From an uncultured Eubacteriales bacterium (lineage in GTDB: Bacteria > Bacillota > Clostridia > Oscillospirales > Acutalibacteraceae): a DNA stretch of 64,000 nucleotides. The notes under the pieces are model-generated. The model was not told the DNA's origin. It made no database searches and saw only the letters and a list, made by a program, of their open reading frames with translations. The stretch spans positions 1 through 64,000 of the forward strand of contig CAKSGV010000009.1 of the NCBI GenBank assembly GCA_934454845.1. Direction: 5' to 3'. Both the position numbers and the translations under genes were made by a program. The number at the start of each line of letters is the position of its first letter. The first letter of the stretch is position 1. Of the stretch, positions 62,082 through 64,000 are shown in pieces.

Positions 62082-63076
62082 AAAACAAATCCGACCTTTT
62101 TCATTGCCTTAAAGTATGTTTTTCCGGCTATCCTTTCCGCTCTTTCATCTCCGAGCGAGAAAATTCTCTCTATTTCCGCTTTATCGGCGATTATCTTTTC
62201 ATAATTTTCTTTTATGGGAGTAAGTTCGTCTGCCACAGCCTCACCTACAGCCAATTTAAATTCGCCGTAACCCTTTCCTTCAAACTCGCGCTCGATCTCT
62301 TCAGGTGTTTTGCCTGTTACACAGCTGTAAATACCGATAAGGTTTGATACTCCTTTTTTCTCCTCGCTTAAGCGAACACAGGACTCGCTGTCCGTAACGG
62401 CTCTTTTGAATTTTCTTATGATAGTATCCCTGTCGTCAAGTATGGCGACATAAGCGTTCGCGTTATCGTCAGACTTAGACATTTTTTTATCGGGATCCTG
62501 CAGCGACATTATTCTTGCGCCTGCTTTGGGGATATAGGGCTCGGGGAGCTTGAAAACTTCACCGTAAACATTATTAAATCTGCTCGCGATATCCCTCGCA
62601 ATTTCAAGATGCTGCTTCTGATCCGCTCCCACCGGAACGAAATCAGGCTTATAAAGCAAAATATCGGCAGCCATTAGAACGGGATAAGAAAAAAGACCGA
62701 CATTGACATTATCCGCGTGCTTTGCGGACTTATCTTTAAACTGCGTCATTCTTGACATTTCGCCGAATTGCGTATAGCAGGACAAAAGCCAACTTAACTG
62801 CGAATGCTCGGGAATATGTGACTGAATGAATAAAATATTTTTTTCCGGATCAAGACCTAAAGCCAATAAAAGCGCACAAGTGGAATAAATTTGCGCTCTG
62901 AATTTAGCAGGCTCCTGCCTTACGGTAATCGCGTGAAGATCGGCCACGGCATAAACGCACTCAAAATCCTCCTGCATTTTTACCCAGCTTTTCAATGCAC
63001 CGAGATAATTGCCTAAGGTGAGCATACCGCTCGGCTGAATACAGCTTAATACTCTTTTTTTCTGAATTTCTTCCAT
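62078..63076 (-). CDS. trpS: Tryptophanyl-tRNA synthetase
   Basis: Class I enzyme, 332 residues. The HIGH-like motif is in IQPSGMLTLGNYLGALK, and KMSKSDDN follows DPD. Lys-195-like regions and a C-terminal GKTYFKAMKKVGF are normal. It leads the trpS-holB-ricT unit. No T-box is seen in front, although this gene often has one. Confidence 0.96.
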   Translation of the reverse strand: MEEIQKKRVLSCIQPSGMLTLGNYLGALKSWVKMQEDFECVYAVADLHAITVRQEPAKFRAQIYSTCALLLALGLDPEKNILFIQSHIPEHSQLSWLLSCYTQFGEMSRMTQFKDKSAKHADNVNVGLFSYPVLMAADILLYKPDFVPVGADQKQHLEIARDIASRFNNVYGEVFKLPEPYIPKAGARIMSLQDPDKKMSKSDDNANAYVAILDDRDTIIRKFKRAVTDSESCVRLSEEKKGVSNLIGIYSCVTGKTPEEIEREFEGKGYGEFKLAVGEAVADELTPIKENYEKIIADKAEIERIFSLGDERAERIAGKTYFKAMKKVGFVL

Positions 63077-63118
63077 ATAATCATATCCTTTCGGAACTTA
63101 ACCCATATAATCTATAAT

Positions 63119-63147
63119 AGTTTAACATATTTTTTAAAAAATTACAA
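63119..63147 (-). promoter_or_regulatory. trpS promoter (weak consensus)
   Basis: Minus strand TTGTAA (63147-63142), 17-base spacer, TAAACT (63124-63119). Confidence 0.45.
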
Positions 63148-63223
63148 TAGCAACTAAATTACCGAGCAAAGAGAATATTTTGGGACACAGAAAATATTAT
63201 TATAAATATATCAAAAAAAAGAC

Positions 63224-63252
63224 TTGACAAATCAAACGCGTCAGGCTATAAT
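63224..63252 (+). promoter_or_regulatory. Promoter of the tiny membrane protein
   Basis: Perfect TTGACA (63224-63229), 17-base spacer, TATAAT (63247-63252). Confidence 0.85.
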
Positions 63253-63294
63253 AAAAATACAGAAAGCGAACAAGTGTTCGTCGGAGGTACATTT

Positions 63295-63480
63295 ATGAGT
63301 TTTGCAGGTATTGTTTTAAGTATATTTGAAACGATTATCGTTTTATTCACACTTTGGGCTTTATTCCACGAGGATTTCTTTATAGCTGTGGAGGACAGGA
63401 TATTTGCACACTTCAGAAGAAAGCGCTTTAAAGTGCTAAAAGGTTCAAACTTTTCCGAAAAACTTCTTGACAGAAATTAG
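63295..63480 (+). CDS. Small membrane protein of unknown function
   Basis: 61 residues: one membrane helix (about 3-25; FAGIVLSIFETIIVLFTLWAL) and a basic C-terminal part (HFRRKRFKVLKGSNF). GGAGGT precedes the ATG, and the promoter is perfect consensus, so it should be well expressed. No family recognised. Confidence 0.75.
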   Translation: MSFAGIVLSIFETIIVLFTLWALFHEDFFIAVEDRIFAHFRRKRFKVLKGSNFSEKLLDRN

Positions 63481-63514
63481 ATTTTCACTTTTTCTTTTTT
63501 ATAACTTCTTTTAG

Positions 63515-63554
63515 CATTTCGGGGCTTATGCTTTAAAGCATAAGCCCCGAAATG
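63515..63554. terminator. 40-base perfect palindromic bidirectional terminator
   Basis: CATTTCGGGGCTTATGCTTT and its exact complement are joined without a loop, with TTTTTATTTTT following on the plus strand. Serves the small membrane protein gene and the convergent glycosyltransferase. Confidence 0.9.
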
Positions 63555-63557
63555 TTT

Positions 63558-64000
63558 TTATTTTTCAAGATTATCCGTTTTATCACTGATAATATATCTC
63601 GGTCTGTGCTTGACTTCAAGATAAGTCTTTCCCACATATTCGCCTATGATGCCGAGTGAAATAAGCTGAATTCCGCCCATAAAACAAATAATGCAGACAA
63701 TACTTGCCCAACCCGTTACAGCAGCGCCTGCGATATAGGAAACAAACGCATAGATCACGCCGATAAAGCTTAAAAGCGAAACGATAATTCCAAGTGAAAT
63801 AATAAGCTTTAAAGGTTTTGTCGTCAGGCTCGTGATTCCGTCAAGAGCAAGAGCAAGCATTTTTTTTAGCGGATAATGGCTTTCTCCCGCAATTCTTTTT
63901 TCACGGTCATAATAAACGCAGGTGCTGTTAAACCCGACAAGCGGTATCATTCCTCTTAAGAAAAGGTTAACCTCCTTAAATTCGCTTAAATACGAAAGAA
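63558..64000 (-). CDS. Glycosyltransferase family 2, C-terminal part (cut by window edge)
   Basis: About 147 residues are visible, and the frame stays open to the window end. EVNLFLRGMIPLVGF lies before the annotated ATG and belongs to the same frame, so the gene continues beyond 64000. Two membrane helices (about residues 70-90 and 100-120) near the C-terminus, and a GEYVGKTYLEVKHRPRY end, match DPM1/GtrB-like membrane glycosyltransferases that load sugars on undecaprenyl phosphate. Confidence 0.9.
   Translation of the reverse strand, partial: LSYLSEFKEVNLFLRGMIPLVGFNSTCVYYDREKRIAGESHYPLKKMLALALDGITSLTTKPLKLIISLGIIVSLLSFIGVIYAFVSYIAGAAVTGWASIVCIICFMGGIQLISLGIIGEYVGKTYLEVKHRPRYIISDKTDNLEK

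Overview
The window looks like chromosome from a low-to-mid GC, Gram-positive, endospore-lineage Clostridia, most likely an uncultured Oscillospirales/Ruminococcaceae-type gut bacterium. Pointers are PolC, an AbrB-type regulator, BofA, RicT (YaaT), RqcH, Rex, PerR plus rubrerythrin, QueT/QueH, a class B sortase, a T-box and a THF riboswitch. Promoters are strongly consensus (TTGACA, 17 bp, TATAAT) and intrinsic terminators are frequent. This assignment is inference from gene content; no 16S rRNA is present.

Layout. 0-10 kb (minus strand): argH with its own promoter, then a parE-parC-valS-abrB-like unit and a G5/M23 cell-wall peptidase. 10-20.4 kb (minus): the classic pyrH-frr-uppS-cdsA-dxr-rseP-ispG-polC operon. 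20.4-24 kb: an accessory patch of small plus-strand lipoproteins with calcium-loop-like D-x-D/N-x-D/N-G motifs, one carrying a frameshifting poly-A tract, mixed with decayed minus-strand fragments (phage tail lysozyme-like, glycoside hydrolase-like). 24-27.8 kb (minus): BofA and a tyrosine-T-box-controlled ABC importer. 27.9-29.7 kb: rubrerythrin/PerR diverging from Rex. 29.7-32.7 kb: Wzz, BY-kinase, PHP phosphatase and PgeF. 32.7-40.8 kb (minus): purA-yhaM-DUF1858-trmK-rqcH-TIM barrel, lexA-rnhA-queT and a split TauE pair.

41-45.8 kb (plus): hydrolase, membrane-domain MurF-like ligase, Ddl and a cation efflux protein. 45.9-48.2 kb: a polar amino acid ABC importer. 48.2-50.9 kb is RNA-rich: an unrecognised minus-strand RNA with three repeats, 6S RNA and a solitary 5S rRNA, around DUF1292, LemA and TPM genes. 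51-55.7 kb (plus): queH, serS, sortase B, ABC exporter. 55.7-58.8 kb (minus): THF-riboswitch-controlled folate ECF component, ABC-F protein, phosphoesterase. 58.9-59.8 kb: three small unknown proteins, followed by an inverted-repeat region with DnaA-box-like sequences. 60-64 kb: ferredoxin, trpS-holB-ricT, a tiny membrane protein and a truncated glycosyltransferase.

The most notable observations are a PolC that appears to lack its embedded proofreading exonuclease, the three-repeat small RNA near 48.5 kb, and the poly-A frameshift in the 22.2 kb lipoprotein signal peptide. All family calls come from reading the sequence; no searches were run.
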